Source of the DNA: UTCFX2 sp963788305
GTDB lineage: Bacteria > Chloroflexota > Anaerolineae > Anaerolineales > UBA4823
Length of the DNA: 64,000 bases
Reading direction: 5' to 3'
Assembly: GCA_963788305.1 (NCBI GenBank)
Contig: CAWBGK010000015.1
Coordinates: 62,001-126,000 of the forward strand
The notes beneath the pieces were generated by a model that searched no databases, was not told where the DNA came from, and worked only from the letters and a program-made list of their open reading frames with translations. Each line of letters begins with the position of its first letter. Within the stretch, counting starts at the first letter, position 1. Below are positions 40,820 through 50,121 of this stretch, piece after piece. The position numbers and the translations under genes are program-made.

Positions 40820-40884
40820 GGTTGTTAATCGCCGGGATGATTGGCGAAGACAATGGTACTGCTGAACGATAGAGGAGATTAGGA

Positions 40885-42084
40885 ATGTCTGATCCGATCA
40901 ACTTAATAGCAGAATGGCTGAGAGGATTATTTACAAGCTGGGGCTTATCTTCTGGCCTGACGGTATTCATCATGTCTCTGCTCGGTGTAGTCCTTGTAGC
41001 TGTGTTTGTGCTGCTTGTGGATATTGTCCTGGTCTGGGTGGAGCGAAAGGTGGTTGCACGCTTCCAGGATCGGCTTGGTCCCAACCGTCTGGGTCCGTTT
41101 GGATTGATCCAGCCGATCGCCGATGTCATCAAGCTTTTGATCAAAGAAGATATCACTCCAGAAGGAGCCGATCGGGTGGTCTTCAATATCGCCCCGATTC
41201 TGGCCCTGGCGACGGTGCTGATCCTTTGGGCGGTGATACCCTTCTCTTCCACGATGCTGGGAGCCGACCTTAATGTAGGCGTGCTGTTCATTATAGCGGC
41301 CGGTGCGATCGGGTCATTGGGGATCATCATGGCAGGCTGGGCATCCAACAATAAGTATGCGCTGCTGGGTGCATTCAGGATGGTCGCCAACATGGTCTCC
41401 TATGAAGTACCGATGGTAGTTACGCTGCTCGTCCCGGTAATTCTGGCGCGTTCGATGTCGATCAATGACATCGTCAACGAGCAAAGCATCTGGTATATCG
41501 TGGTTGTACCGCTGGCGGCGTTGATTTTTCTGATCACGGCGATTGCCGAGCTTGGGCGCGCCCCATTCGACTTGAATGAGGCGGAATCCGAAATAGTCGC
41601 CGGTTTCCACATCGAATACACCGGGATGAAGTTCGGGATGTTCTACGCCGGTGAGCTTCTGCACGCTTTGACCATGGGGGCGCTTTTCTCGTGCTTCTTT
41701 CTTGGCGGTTGGCGAGGCCCGGGCGCCGAACAATTTCCGCTGCTGGGCGTTGTATACCTCTTCATGAAATCGTTTCTGCTCTACCTCGTGATCATGTGGG
41801 TCAAATATTCGCTGCCGCGGATTCGAATTGACCATATGTTGGAGTTCAGCTGGAAATTCTTAACTCCGCTTGCCCTGGCCGTCATGCTGACGATTGCGGT
41901 GATGGATAAACTGCTGGGAGCGCCGGGGACTTTGACCTATACTTTGGGGATGCTGATTGCTAATATCGTGATCGCCTGGATTGCCCTTTCGCTGGTACGT
42001 AAATTTTTCAAGCTGGAACGAAAGCGGGTGAGCGAAGTCCGTCCGGTTGCTTCGCCAGACCTTGGCCGGATGGGCGGCGATTAG
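40885..42084 (+). CDS. nuoH: NADH-quinone oxidoreductase subunit H
   Basis: 399 residues, about eight membrane helices. Quinone-chamber subunit of complex I. Signatures: VWVERKVVARFQDRLGPNRLGPFGLIQPIADVIKLLIKED, ITAIAELGRAPFDLNEAESEIVAGFHIEYTGMKFGMFY with the conserved acidic funnel, and KYSLPRIRIDHMLEFSWKFLTPLA. Longer than E. coli NuoH (325) because of N-terminal and C-terminal extensions (LERKRVSEVRPVASPD). ATG 40885 follows AGGAGATTAG. Confidence 0.96.
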   Translation: MSDPINLIAEWLRGLFTSWGLSSGLTVFIMSLLGVVLVAVFVLLVDIVLVWVERKVVARFQDRLGPNRLGPFGLIQPIADVIKLLIKEDITPEGADRVVFNIAPILALATVLILWAVIPFSSTMLGADLNVGVLFIIAAGAIGSLGIIMAGWASNNKYALLGAFRMVANMVSYEVPMVVTLLVPVILARSMSINDIVNEQSIWYIVVVPLAALIFLITAIAELGRAPFDLNEAESEIVAGFHIEYTGMKFGMFYAGELLHALTMGALFSCFFLGGWRGPGAEQFPLLGVVYLFMKSFLLYLVIMWVKYSLPRIRIDHMLEFSWKFLTPLALAVMLTIAVMDKLLGAPGTLTYTLGMLIANIVIAWIALSLVRKFFKLERKRVSEVRPVASPDLGRMGGD

Positions 42085-42120
42085 CCCGACCGGATTAGCT
42101 GTGATTGTGGGAGTGTATCG

Positions 42121-42627
42121 ATGGTCCTTCAAATCGTTTTCATCTTTGTTGCGTTGATCACCCTGGGGAGTGCGCTGATGGTGGTCACTTCACCAAACCT
42201 GATCCATTCTGCGCTGTGGCTCGTCGTGGCGCTGTTTGGGATCGCAATTGTCTTTGCGATCCTGCAGGCAGGCTTCCTGGCAGTCGTTCAGGTGGTTGTT
42301 TACATTGGCGCGATTGCGATCCTGATGATCTTTGCGATCATGCTCACCCGAAAGCTCGCCCAGGATGCTGGACCGCGGTTCAACGAGAATTGGGGTTGGG
42401 CTGGCGCGATTTCGGTGATCCTGTTTGGCGCATCCGTCTGGATGATCGCGAGCTGGCCGGGATTTTCTGTGACAGCCCAAGCACTGGGACCGCGTGCAGA
42501 TACGTTGAAAGATTTGGGCACGGCGCTGGTTTCGCAAAACGGCTATGTGCTGCCATTTGAGCTGGCGTCGGTGCTGTTGTTGGCTGCGCTGATCGGGTCT
42601 CTCGTCATCGCCTGGGAAAGGAAGTAA
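42121..42627 (+). CDS. nuoJ: NADH-quinone oxidoreductase subunit J
   Basis: 168 residues, five membrane helices. Conserved HSALWLVVALFGIAIVFAILQAGFLAVVQVVVYIGAIAILMIFAIML is the TM3 pi-bulge region of NuoJ (split in quotation by its two halves, HSALWLVVALF and VQVVVYIGAIAILMIF). Complex I membrane arm. ATG 42121, 36 bases after nuoH. Confidence 0.95.
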   Translation: MVLQIVFIFVALITLGSALMVVTSPNLIHSALWLVVALFGIAIVFAILQAGFLAVVQVVVYIGAIAILMIFAIMLTRKLAQDAGPRFNENWGWAGAISVILFGASVWMIASWPGFSVTAQALGPRADTLKDLGTALVSQNGYVLPFELASVLLLAALIGSLVIAWERK

Positions 42628-42636
42628 GAGGCCATC

Positions 42637-42945
42637 ATGATCCCACTCTCCTGGATATTGATCTTTGCGGCTGCACTTTTTGCGATTGGGTTATATGGGG
42701 TATTAGCTCGAAAGAATGCGATCGCAATCCTGATGGGCATCGAGCTGATGCTTAATGCGGTCAACGTAAATCTGGTGGCATTCTGGCGATACCGATCCCC
42801 TGAGATGATCGGCGGACAGGTATTTGCCGTGATCGTGCTGGCGGTAGCGGCAGCGGAAGTGGCCGTTGGCCTGGCACTTTTCATATCCATCTATCGCAGA
42901 CGAGATACCATTGCTGCCGATCAGATCGACCTGATGAAATGGTAA
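42637..42945 (+). CDS. nuoK: NADH-quinone oxidoreductase subunit K
   Basis: 102 residues, three helices. AIGLYGVLARKNAIAILMGIELMLNAVNVNL and VLAVAAAEVAVGLALFISIYRR contain the two membrane glutamates (in GIELM and AAEVAVG) essential for proton transfer. ATG 42637 lies 9 bases after the nuoJ stop. Complete and standard. Confidence 0.96.
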   Translation: MIPLSWILIFAAALFAIGLYGVLARKNAIAILMGIELMLNAVNVNLVAFWRYRSPEMIGGQVFAVIVLAVAAAEVAVGLALFISIYRRRDTIAADQIDLMKW

Positions 42946-43001
42946 GCGCGGCGGGATTTGAAATGCTGAGAATGCCTGGAACCTGCTAGAGAGGTAACTT
43001 T

Positions 43002-45186
43002 ATGACGACAGAAACCTTATTATGGCTTGTACCGCTTCCGCCCGTGTTGGCGTTCTTCCTGATTGTGCTTTTCACGCACCGCCGCAAGGGGCTCAGCCAC
43101 GGCATTGCAATCGGGGCGGCATTGCTCTCATGGTTGGGCAGCATGGTTATTATCTTCCGTGCAATCCAGGTGGAACATCTTGGAAGGCATCCTTTTGAAA
43201 CCTCCATCCCCTGGCTGCCGACCGGCGACACCTGGCTGCGGATTGGGATGCTGGTTGACCCGCTCACAGCTGTCACGCTGTTCTTTGTCGGCTGGACTGT
43301 GCTGATGATCTTCATCTACAGCGTGGATTATCATAATTATAAACAACCAAAAGGTGACCACGACCGGCCAGGTCTGCCGCCGCACGGCGCTGGCCGTGAT
43401 GGATATCCACGGCCGCAAGCACAGCGTGCCGTCGGTCGAGCCGATGTACTCGCGCTTCTTTGCGTTCATCGGGCTGTTTGCTGCGGGGATGTACCTGCTG
43501 GTGCTTTCGGATAACCTGCTGACTCTTTTCGTCGGCTGGGAGATCATGGGCCTGTGCTCTTATCTTTTGATCGGTTTCTGGTACGGAAAACCGTCAGCCC
43601 GCGCCGCGATGATCAAGGCATTTCTGACGACCCGGGTGGGCGATATGTTCATGCTGCTGGGGATCGCATACCTCTATTCGGTAGCCGGGACGCTGAATTA
43701 CCGCGAGATTTTCTACAATCCGGAGATGTTGGATAAGCTGGCGAACATGCCTTCGTATATCGTTGGGCTTTCTGCAGCCAGTTTGATCGGTATCCTGCTG
43801 TTTTTCGGAACGATCGGAAAATCAGCACAATGGCCGCTGCACGTGTGGCTTCCGGATGCGATGGAAGGACCGACGCCCGTTTCGGCGATGATCCATGCGG
43901 CAACGATGGTCTCTGCAGGTGTGTATATGGTGATCCGTGTCTACCCGCTGATGGCTGCCGGGATGGATCACAGCCACGGATTAACCCCGCCGCTGGCTTT
44001 CATGGCGATCATTGGGACATTTACTGCAATCTTCGCGGCGACGATCGCTGTGGCGCAGAATGACATCAAGCGCGTGCTGGCTTATTCTACGATCTCGCAG
44101 CTGGGTTTCATGATTGCTGCACTTGGAATTGGCGCATATGTCGCCGCCGCTTTCCACCTTGTGACGCATGCATTCTTCAAAGCGCTGCTCTTCCTGGGCT
44201 CGGGATCGGTGATCCACGGCATGGAACACGGCGTGCTGCACACCGGGGACCACCAGATGGATCCCCAAAATATGCAGAACATGGGCGGTTTGCGTAAGAA
44301 AATGCCGGTGACATTCTGGACGTTCCTGATCGGTGGGTTTGCGCTTTCCGGGTTCCCAATTTTGACTGCAGGTTTCTGGTCGAAGGACGAGATCCTGGCA
44401 GACGCCTGGGCGCACATGCCGGCAGTGTTTATCGTTTTGGCACTGGCGGCGCTGCTGACTGCCTTTTACACGATGCGACAGATAACGATGACCTTCCTGG
44501 GCGAAGCGCGCACGAAGGAAGCGGGGCATGCGGTCGAATCGAAACGCTCGATGACCTTCCCGCTGGTGGTGCTGGCCTTTTTTGGGGTCACGATCGGCTG
44601 GGTGGGAATCCCCGAGGAGTTCCCAGTGATTGGAGGATTGATCCCCAACTGGTTCCATGAATTTGTCGGCGGCACACTGCTGGAGCACCCTGAGCCGGTT
44701 GCATTCTCCTGGATCCCTCTGCTGACATCGCTGGTTGTCGCACTGGGCGGGCTGGCGCTCGGCTATTATGTTTACCGGGATGTCAGGCGGGATGAGAAGG
44801 ATCCGGTAGAAAAGGCTCTTGGAGCAACGGTATACCGCTGGCTGAAAAACAAGTACTATTTTGATGAGCTCTACGACCGCATCTTCGTCCAGCCGGCATC
44901 CTGGTTGGCTGTCACTTTCACTTCTTTGTGGATGGACCGTAAGGTGATTGATGGCATCCTGCATTGGTTCGCCTACATCACCGGGATCATCGGCAACTTC
45001 TTGAGGAATTATATTGACAAGCCGATCGTCAACGGCGGCGGAGATTTGGTGGGAGAAGGTGCGAAAAAGTTGGGCAGCGTATTCCGGACCATCCAAACCG
45101 GCCGGATTCAGCAGTATATGATCCTGGCTCTGGTGAGCCTGGCGGTCTTCAGCGCAGTTTTTTATTACTTGCTCATCGTGCGCTAA
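43002..45186 (+). CDS. nuoL: NADH-quinone oxidoreductase subunit L, one frameshift
   Basis: About 728 residues, longer than E. coli NuoL (613). Antiporter-like proton channel at the distal end. The first frame (43002-~43400) ends in a hydrophilic loop DYHNYKQPKGDHDRPGLPPHG. The second (~43400-45186) continues GRKHSVPSVEPMYSRFFAFIGLFAAG, then WEIMGLCSYLLIGFW, HVWLPDAMEGPTPVSAMIHAATMV, AYSTISQLGFM, HAFFKALLFLGSGSVIH. The C terminus has a long amphipathic segment and a last helix (KNKYYFDELYDRIF, RIQQYMILALVSL). The extra loop of about 40 residues after the third helix is unusual. ATG 43002 follows AGAGAGGTAAC. Confidence 0.93.
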
Positions 45187-45225
45187 GAGACTAATGGATG
45201 GGAATTTTCTAAACGGGAGCGAGTG

Positions 45226-46775
45226 ATGGAATTTATTTTGAGCAATATTCTGACCCTCATTTTGTTTATGCCTGTTCTGGCCGCGGTGATCATCATGATT
45301 CTGCCGCACGATCAGGAAGACCTTATCCGGTGGGTCGCCTTTGCGCTGAGCTTTATCCCCCTGCTGCTTTCGATCGTCTTATGGCTGAATTTTGACCCTG
45401 GGAAAGCAGGTTTTCAATTTGAGCAGAAGGTGATCTGGTATCCCCCGATCAACTCGTCTTTCCACGTCGGGGTGGACGGGATTTCCCTGACGATGATCCT
45501 GCTGACAACGCTGCTTACCCCACTTGCGATCCTGGCCTCGTTTTCAATTAAAGAACGAGTGAAGTCTTATATGGTCCTGTTCTTTCTGCTCGAAATGGGA
45601 ATGCTTGGCGTTTTTATGATGCTGGATCTGATGCTCTTCTTCGTATTCTGGGAGTTCGGGCTGGTGCCGATGTATTTCCTGATCAACCAGTGGGGAAGCG
45701 AAAAAGGCGAACGGGAGATTTGGGGAGGACGAAAAATTCCTGCCCGGACATATGCTTCATTCAAATTCATGATCTACACCATGGCGGGTTCTCTTGGCCT
45801 GCTGCTTGCGATCCAGATGCTGGGTGTTGTGGCAGGGACTTTCGACATCCCCGAACTTTACACGCGCTGGAATTCATTGAACAGGTCGCTATTTCGGCTT
45901 CCCGATTGAAACGGTAAAAGCGGTTGCTTTTTGGGCGTTTACGATTGCGTTTGCAATTAAAGTCCCGGTCTGGCCTTTCCACACCTGGCTGCCGGACGCC
46001 CATACCGAAGCGCCGACTGCAGGCTCGATGGTGCTGGCGGGCGTCCTGCTTAAGTTGGGTGCATACGGGTTCCTGCGGCTGGTGCTGCCCCTCTACCCGG
46101 AGCAGTCGAAATATTACGCCGGGGCGCTGGCTTTTCTGGCGGTGATGGCGATCATCTTTGGGGCGCTGGCCTCCTACGGTCAATCCGACTTCAAGCGGCT
46201 TGTGGCTTATTCATCGGTAAACCATATGGGCTTTGTCGTCCTGGGGATCGCCGCGGCGGCGCATGCAGCCGGGACGCAGGATGCTAACATCGCGATGAAT
46301 GGAGCGGTTCTTCAAATGTTCAATCACGGCCTTTCAGCGGCCGGAATGTTCTTCCTGGTTGGCGTGATCTACGAACGCACGCACACGAGAGACCTGAACG
46401 AATACGGAGGGACTCTTTCCACTGGTCCCAGTTTTTGGCGGTGTGTTGGTGTTCACTTCCATGGCTTCTCTCGGACTCCCGGGCTTGAACGGATTTATCT
46501 CGGAATTTCTGGTTGTGAGAGGGTCCTGGCCGATATTCACCCTTTTCACGGCGTTGGCGATGATCGGATTATTCTTCACCGGTGCCTACATCCTTAAAGG
46601 GATCAAGCAGGTGCTGCATGGCCCACTGAACGAACACTGGGTGGGACACATCACAGAGATTAACGCCAGGGAGCTGCTGGTGATCGTGCCGTTGATGGTT
46701 TTGATGCTCTGGATTGGTCTATGGCCTGCCTGGATCCTGAACGTCATCAATAAAGCCGTAGCGATGTGGTTCTGA
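45226..46775 (+). CDS. nuoM: NADH-quinone oxidoreductase subunit M (copy 1), two frameshifts
   Basis: About 517 residues. Canonical NuoM motifs: SFHVGVDGISLTMILLTTLLTP, VFWEFGLVPMYFLINQWG, then after a break near 45870 VPVWPFHTWLPDAHTEAPTAGS, VLLKLGAYGFLRL, FKRLVAYSSVNHMGFVVLGI. After a second break near 46425 come FTSMASLGLPGLNGFISEFLV and YILKGIKQVLHGP. All proton-path residues (Glu in FWEFG, Lys in LLKLGAYG) are present. ATG 45226 preferred to GTG 45223, after GGGAG. Followed 38 bases later by a second, divergent NuoM. Confidence 0.92.
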
Positions 46776-46813
46776 TACGTCATACGATCAACGTATACGT
46801 AACGAGGTGAACA

Positions 46814-48286
46814 ATGCAATTCCCGATCCTTAGTTTTATCGTCTTCACACCAATCGTCGCAGGCATGTTGATCCTGCTGATCCCGGCTGACAGGAAGACC
46901 GAAGTGCGGATGGCGGCACTGGCTGCTGGCGCGGTTGCCCTGATCCTGTCTGTATGGGCCTATTTCTCCTATGATGTTGCGGCAGGCGGCTACCAGTTCA
47001 TCGAAAAATATACCTGGCTGAAAGCCCTTGGAATCTCATACCAGGTTGGATTGGACGGTATGAATGCCCCGCTGGTCCTGCTGACCGGTGTGGTGATGTT
47101 CACCGGCGTTCTGATCTCCTGGGGGATCGATGATCGACCACGCGAGTTTTTTGCCTTCCTTTTCATCCTGGCAACCGGTGTTTATGGCGTCTTCGTTTCG
47201 CTTGACCTGTTCATGCTGTTCTTCTTTTATGAAATTGCAGTGTTCCCGATGTACTTACTGATCTCGATCTGGGGTTGGAAGGTCACACGAGAGTATGCGG
47301 CGATGAAGCTGACCCTCTACCTTTTCATCGGTTCAGTGGTTGCTCTGGTCGGCGCTCTGGCGATGTATTTCGCCTCTGGGCTCGGCACTTTTGATATGCT
47401 GGCGATGGAGCAGGCGAAATTTTCACCAGAATTCCAAAAGATCGTATTTCCGTTCGTCTTCTTCGGATTTGCCGTGCTGGGCGGCATTTTCCCCTTCCAT
47501 AACTGGAGCCCTGACGGGCACGTGGCGGCTCCGACAGCGGTCTCGATGTTCCATGCGGGCGTGCTTATGAAGCTCGGTGCATTTGCAGCCCTGCGGGTGG
47601 GAATCATGCTTCTTCCGGAAGGGGCAAAGGTGCATATGCCCTGGATCATCCTGCTGACCCTGGTGAACGTGGTGTACGGGGCGTTTATCGCAAGCGTGCA
47701 AACTGATTTCAAATACGTCATCGGTTTCTCCTCGGTTTCGCATATGGGGCTGGTCTCGATGGGTTTTGCCACATTGAACAAAGATGGAATGCTCGGCGCT
47801 GGTCTCCAGATGTTTTCCCACGGCGTGATGACGGCTCTATTCTTTGCTGTAGTTGGGATGATCTACGATCAAGCGCATACCCGTGAGATACCCAAGCTGG
47901 GCGGTTTCCGCAAGGTGATGCCTCTGGTGACGGTAGCTTTCATCATCGGAGGTCTGGTCTCGATGGGGATGCCGGGATTCTCCGGATTTATTGCAGAATT
48001 CCCGATCTTTATGGGATTATGGGGCTCATACCCCTGGATCGCGATCGTGGCGGCGATCTCGATCGTCATAACGGCCGCATATATTATCCGGATTATCGGG
48101 AGCGTTTTCTTTGGAAATCTTCCGGAGGAATTTGAAGGCCATGTGCATGATGTCAATGCGCTGGACAAGGTCGCGGTGGTGCTCCTTTCCGCTATCCTGG
48201 TGATCGTGGGCGTTTTTCCACGCATCATGGTCCCGATGGTTGAATCGGGTGTGAATTATATTCTGCGCCTGTTGGGAGGTGCTTAA
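46814..48286 (+). CDS. nuoM: NADH-quinone oxidoreductase subunit M (copy 2, divergent)
   Basis: 490 residues, intact. NuoM/antiporter family: YQVGLDGMNAPLVLLTGVVMFTG, FFYEIAVFPMYLLISIWG, FPFHNWSPDGHVAAPTAVSM, VLMKLGAFAALRVG, FKYVIGFSSVSHMGLVSMGF, GMPGFSGFIAEFPIFMG. Differs from copy 1 and from canonical NuoM in the HxWLPDAHxEAPT motif (here HNWSPDGHVAAPT, losing the Glu). The Lys in LMKLGAFA and the Glu in FYEIAVFP are kept, so it is probably still a proton channel. Second NuoM genes are known in some bacteria such as Nitrospira, where an extra pumping unit is proposed. Confidence 0.92.
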   Translation: MQFPILSFIVFTPIVAGMLILLIPADRKTEVRMAALAAGAVALILSVWAYFSYDVAAGGYQFIEKYTWLKALGISYQVGLDGMNAPLVLLTGVVMFTGVLISWGIDDRPREFFAFLFILATGVYGVFVSLDLFMLFFFYEIAVFPMYLLISIWGWKVTREYAAMKLTLYLFIGSVVALVGALAMYFASGLGTFDMLAMEQAKFSPEFQKIVFPFVFFGFAVLGGIFPFHNWSPDGHVAAPTAVSMFHAGVLMKLGAFAALRVGIMLLPEGAKVHMPWIILLTLVNVVYGAFIASVQTDFKYVIGFSSVSHMGLVSMGFATLNKDGMLGAGLQMFSHGVMTALFFAVVGMIYDQAHTREIPKLGGFRKVMPLVTVAFIIGGLVSMGMPGFSGFIAEFPIFMGLWGSYPWIAIVAAISIVITAAYIIRIIGSVFFGNLPEEFEGHVHDVNALDKVAVVLLSAILVIVGVFPRIMVPMVESGVNYILRLLGGA

Positions 48287-48288
48287 CC

Positions 48289-49734
48289 ATGTTGCTGAAT
48301 ATCGAGCAGTTTTATCCAATATTGCCAGAAATTTTACTGCTGATCCTGGGGCTGGTCGTCCTGGCGCTCGACCTGGCGCTGCCGAAAGGCAGTCACCGCA
48401 GCCTTGGATGGGTGACCGCGGTCGGGATGGGCATGGTGATCCTGTTGAGCCTGCCTGCTCGCCCAGGAACCGACCCTCAGCTGGCCTGGGGCGGGATGAT
48501 CAGCTATGACTGGTTGAGCTTTACCTTCAAGATGCTGTTCATTTTTGGAGCGGGTGTGACCGCACTGCTGGCGATGGATTATAAAGAGCTGGGCGAGAGG
48601 GGCGAGTTCTACGTTTTGATGATCGCCTCCACTATCGGTATGTGTTTCATGGCATCAGCGACCGATCTTGTGATGGTCTATCTTGCGATTGAGACGGTAT
48701 CGATCCCGATGTATATCCTGGCAGGGTTCTTTGTTCGTGATCCGAAATCCACTGAGTCTGGTTTTAAATATCTGCTGTTTGGCGCAATGACTTCGGCAAT
48801 CATGCTGTATGGATTTTCGCTGCTGTATGGAATTTCCGGCACGACAAATATGCTTTCGATCATCCAGAACGTGACCCAGGGTCAGACCGAAGGGATCCTG
48901 CCGGTCTATATCGGCAGTTTTGTGCTGGTGCTGGTCGGGTTCGCCTTTAAGATTTCTGCGGTCCCATTTCATTTCTGGGCACCGGATGTATATGAGGGCG
49001 CGCCCACCCCTGTGGCCGGTTTCCTTTCGACTGCATCCAAGGCAGCCGGTTTCGCCGTCTTGATCCGGTTTTTTCTGTTTGTTTTCCCGGCAGACCTGTG
49101 GACGCCGATCCTGGCAGCGATCTCGGTGGCGACGATGACCCTCGGCAACCTGGTCGCGCTGACCCAGCATAATATTAAAAGAATGCTGGCTTACTCCTCG
49201 ATTGCGCATGCCGGCTACGCGCTGATCGGTGTCGTCTCGGTCTCGGCGTTGGGGCTGGTGAGCGTCGTCTATTATCTGCTCGCTTATCTGATCACCAACC
49301 TGGCGGCCTTTGGGGTGGTCGCCCATTACGGGAAGGTCGTAGAATCCGACGAACTTACTGCTTATCACGGCATGAGCCGGCGCTCTCCCGGGTTGGCGCT
49401 CGCGCTGATGGTGGCGCTGCTATCGCTGGCCGGGATGCCCCCGCTGGCGGGATTTGTGGCGAAGGTATTTGTCTTCATGTCGGCCGTGCAAAACCCAAAG
49501 TGGATCTGGCTGGCCGTTGTTGGCGTTCTGAATTCGATCGTCGGGCTTTACTACTACCTGACAGTGCTCAAGTACGTTTACCTGTATCGAGCGGAGGGCG
49601 ACGACCAGCCCGTCCCATTGGCTCGCTCCTTTAAGGTGGCGATTGTGATCCTGGTTGTGGGAATAATCCTGGTTGGAACAGTCTTCAGCCCGTGGTTTGA
49701 CTGGGCCAAAACAGCAGCCGGGACGATGTTCTAA
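48289..49734 (+). CDS. nuoN: NADH-quinone oxidoreductase subunit N
   Basis: 481 residues, intact, about 14 membrane helices. Antiporter-like channel next to NuoA/J/K. Motifs: YLAIETVSIPMYILAGFF, GFAFKISAVPFHFWAPDVYEGAPTPVAGFLSTASKAAGFAVLI (quoted in part), NIKRMLAYSSIAHAGYALIG, SLAGMPPLAGFVAKVFVF. ATG 48289 follows the nuoM2 stop by two bases, so translation is coupled. Last nuo gene; the ATP synthase genes start 72 bases later. Confidence 0.95.
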   Translation: MLLNIEQFYPILPEILLLILGLVVLALDLALPKGSHRSLGWVTAVGMGMVILLSLPARPGTDPQLAWGGMISYDWLSFTFKMLFIFGAGVTALLAMDYKELGERGEFYVLMIASTIGMCFMASATDLVMVYLAIETVSIPMYILAGFFVRDPKSTESGFKYLLFGAMTSAIMLYGFSLLYGISGTTNMLSIIQNVTQGQTEGILPVYIGSFVLVLVGFAFKISAVPFHFWAPDVYEGAPTPVAGFLSTASKAAGFAVLIRFFLFVFPADLWTPILAAISVATMTLGNLVALTQHNIKRMLAYSSIAHAGYALIGVVSVSALGLVSVVYYLLAYLITNLAAFGVVAHYGKVVESDELTAYHGMSRRSPGLALALMVALLSLAGMPPLAGFVAKVFVFMSAVQNPKWIWLAVVGVLNSIVGLYYYLTVLKYVYLYRAEGDDQPVPLARSFKVAIVILVVGIILVGTVFSPWFDWAKTAAGTMF

Positions 49735-49767
49735 GCGCCTGTTTATCGCGTCAAATGTCAGGTTACG

Positions 49768-49795
49768 TTGACGTGTGTTTAGTCTATATGATAAA
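49768..49795 (+). promoter_or_regulatory. Possible promoter for the ATP synthase genes
   Basis: TTGACG (49768-49773), 16-base spacer, GATAAA (49790-49795), 11 bases before the ATG at 49807. It would give a very short or leaderless transcript, so its use is uncertain. Confidence 0.35.
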
Positions 49796-49806
49796 ATTCC
49801 CGAGCC

Positions 49807-50121
49807 ATGAGCCCGTCCGGCGATCCAGCTGATAAAAAAAACGTTCAGTATGCCGCCCTAGGCACTCAAGCCTTGACGGTTGGGGGCGAGGTCGGCTGCC
49901 TGACGTTGATGATCGTTTTGGGAGCGGTGATCGGCGGATTGTGGCTGGACCGGCTGCTTGGGACAAAACCGTTATTTACCGTCTTTCTGGTGCTTGCTTC
50001 AGCGCCCCTGGCTTTGGGGCTGACAATCTGGATTGCGAAACGCGCCGTAAATCCGATTAAGAAATCAAATGCGGTGAGCGGGGGACCTGAACCCTCGGAA
50101 GGAGACAAAACTGGTGAGTGA
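49807..50121 (+). CDS. AtpZ/AtpI-like ATP synthase accessory protein
   Basis: 104 residues with two membrane helices: GCLTLMIVLGAVIGGLWLDRLLG and FTVFLVLASAPLALGLTIWIAK. The GxxxGxWLDxxxGTxPxFT pattern is that of the AtpZ/AtpI_1 family, which assists c-ring assembly or Mg2+ uptake. Its last 8 bases overlap atpB (GTG 50114), the usual arrangement in atp operons. Confidence 0.82.
   Translation: MSPSGDPADKKNVQYAALGTQALTVGGEVGCLTLMIVLGAVIGGLWLDRLLGTKPLFTVFLVLASAPLALGLTIWIAKRAVNPIKKSNAVSGGPEPSEGDKTGE

Noticed and set aside
43981..45309. 442-codon open frame antisense to nuoL
   Set aside because: Very His/Gln/Arg-rich translation, overlaps a conserved membrane subunit for its entire length, no ribosome site.
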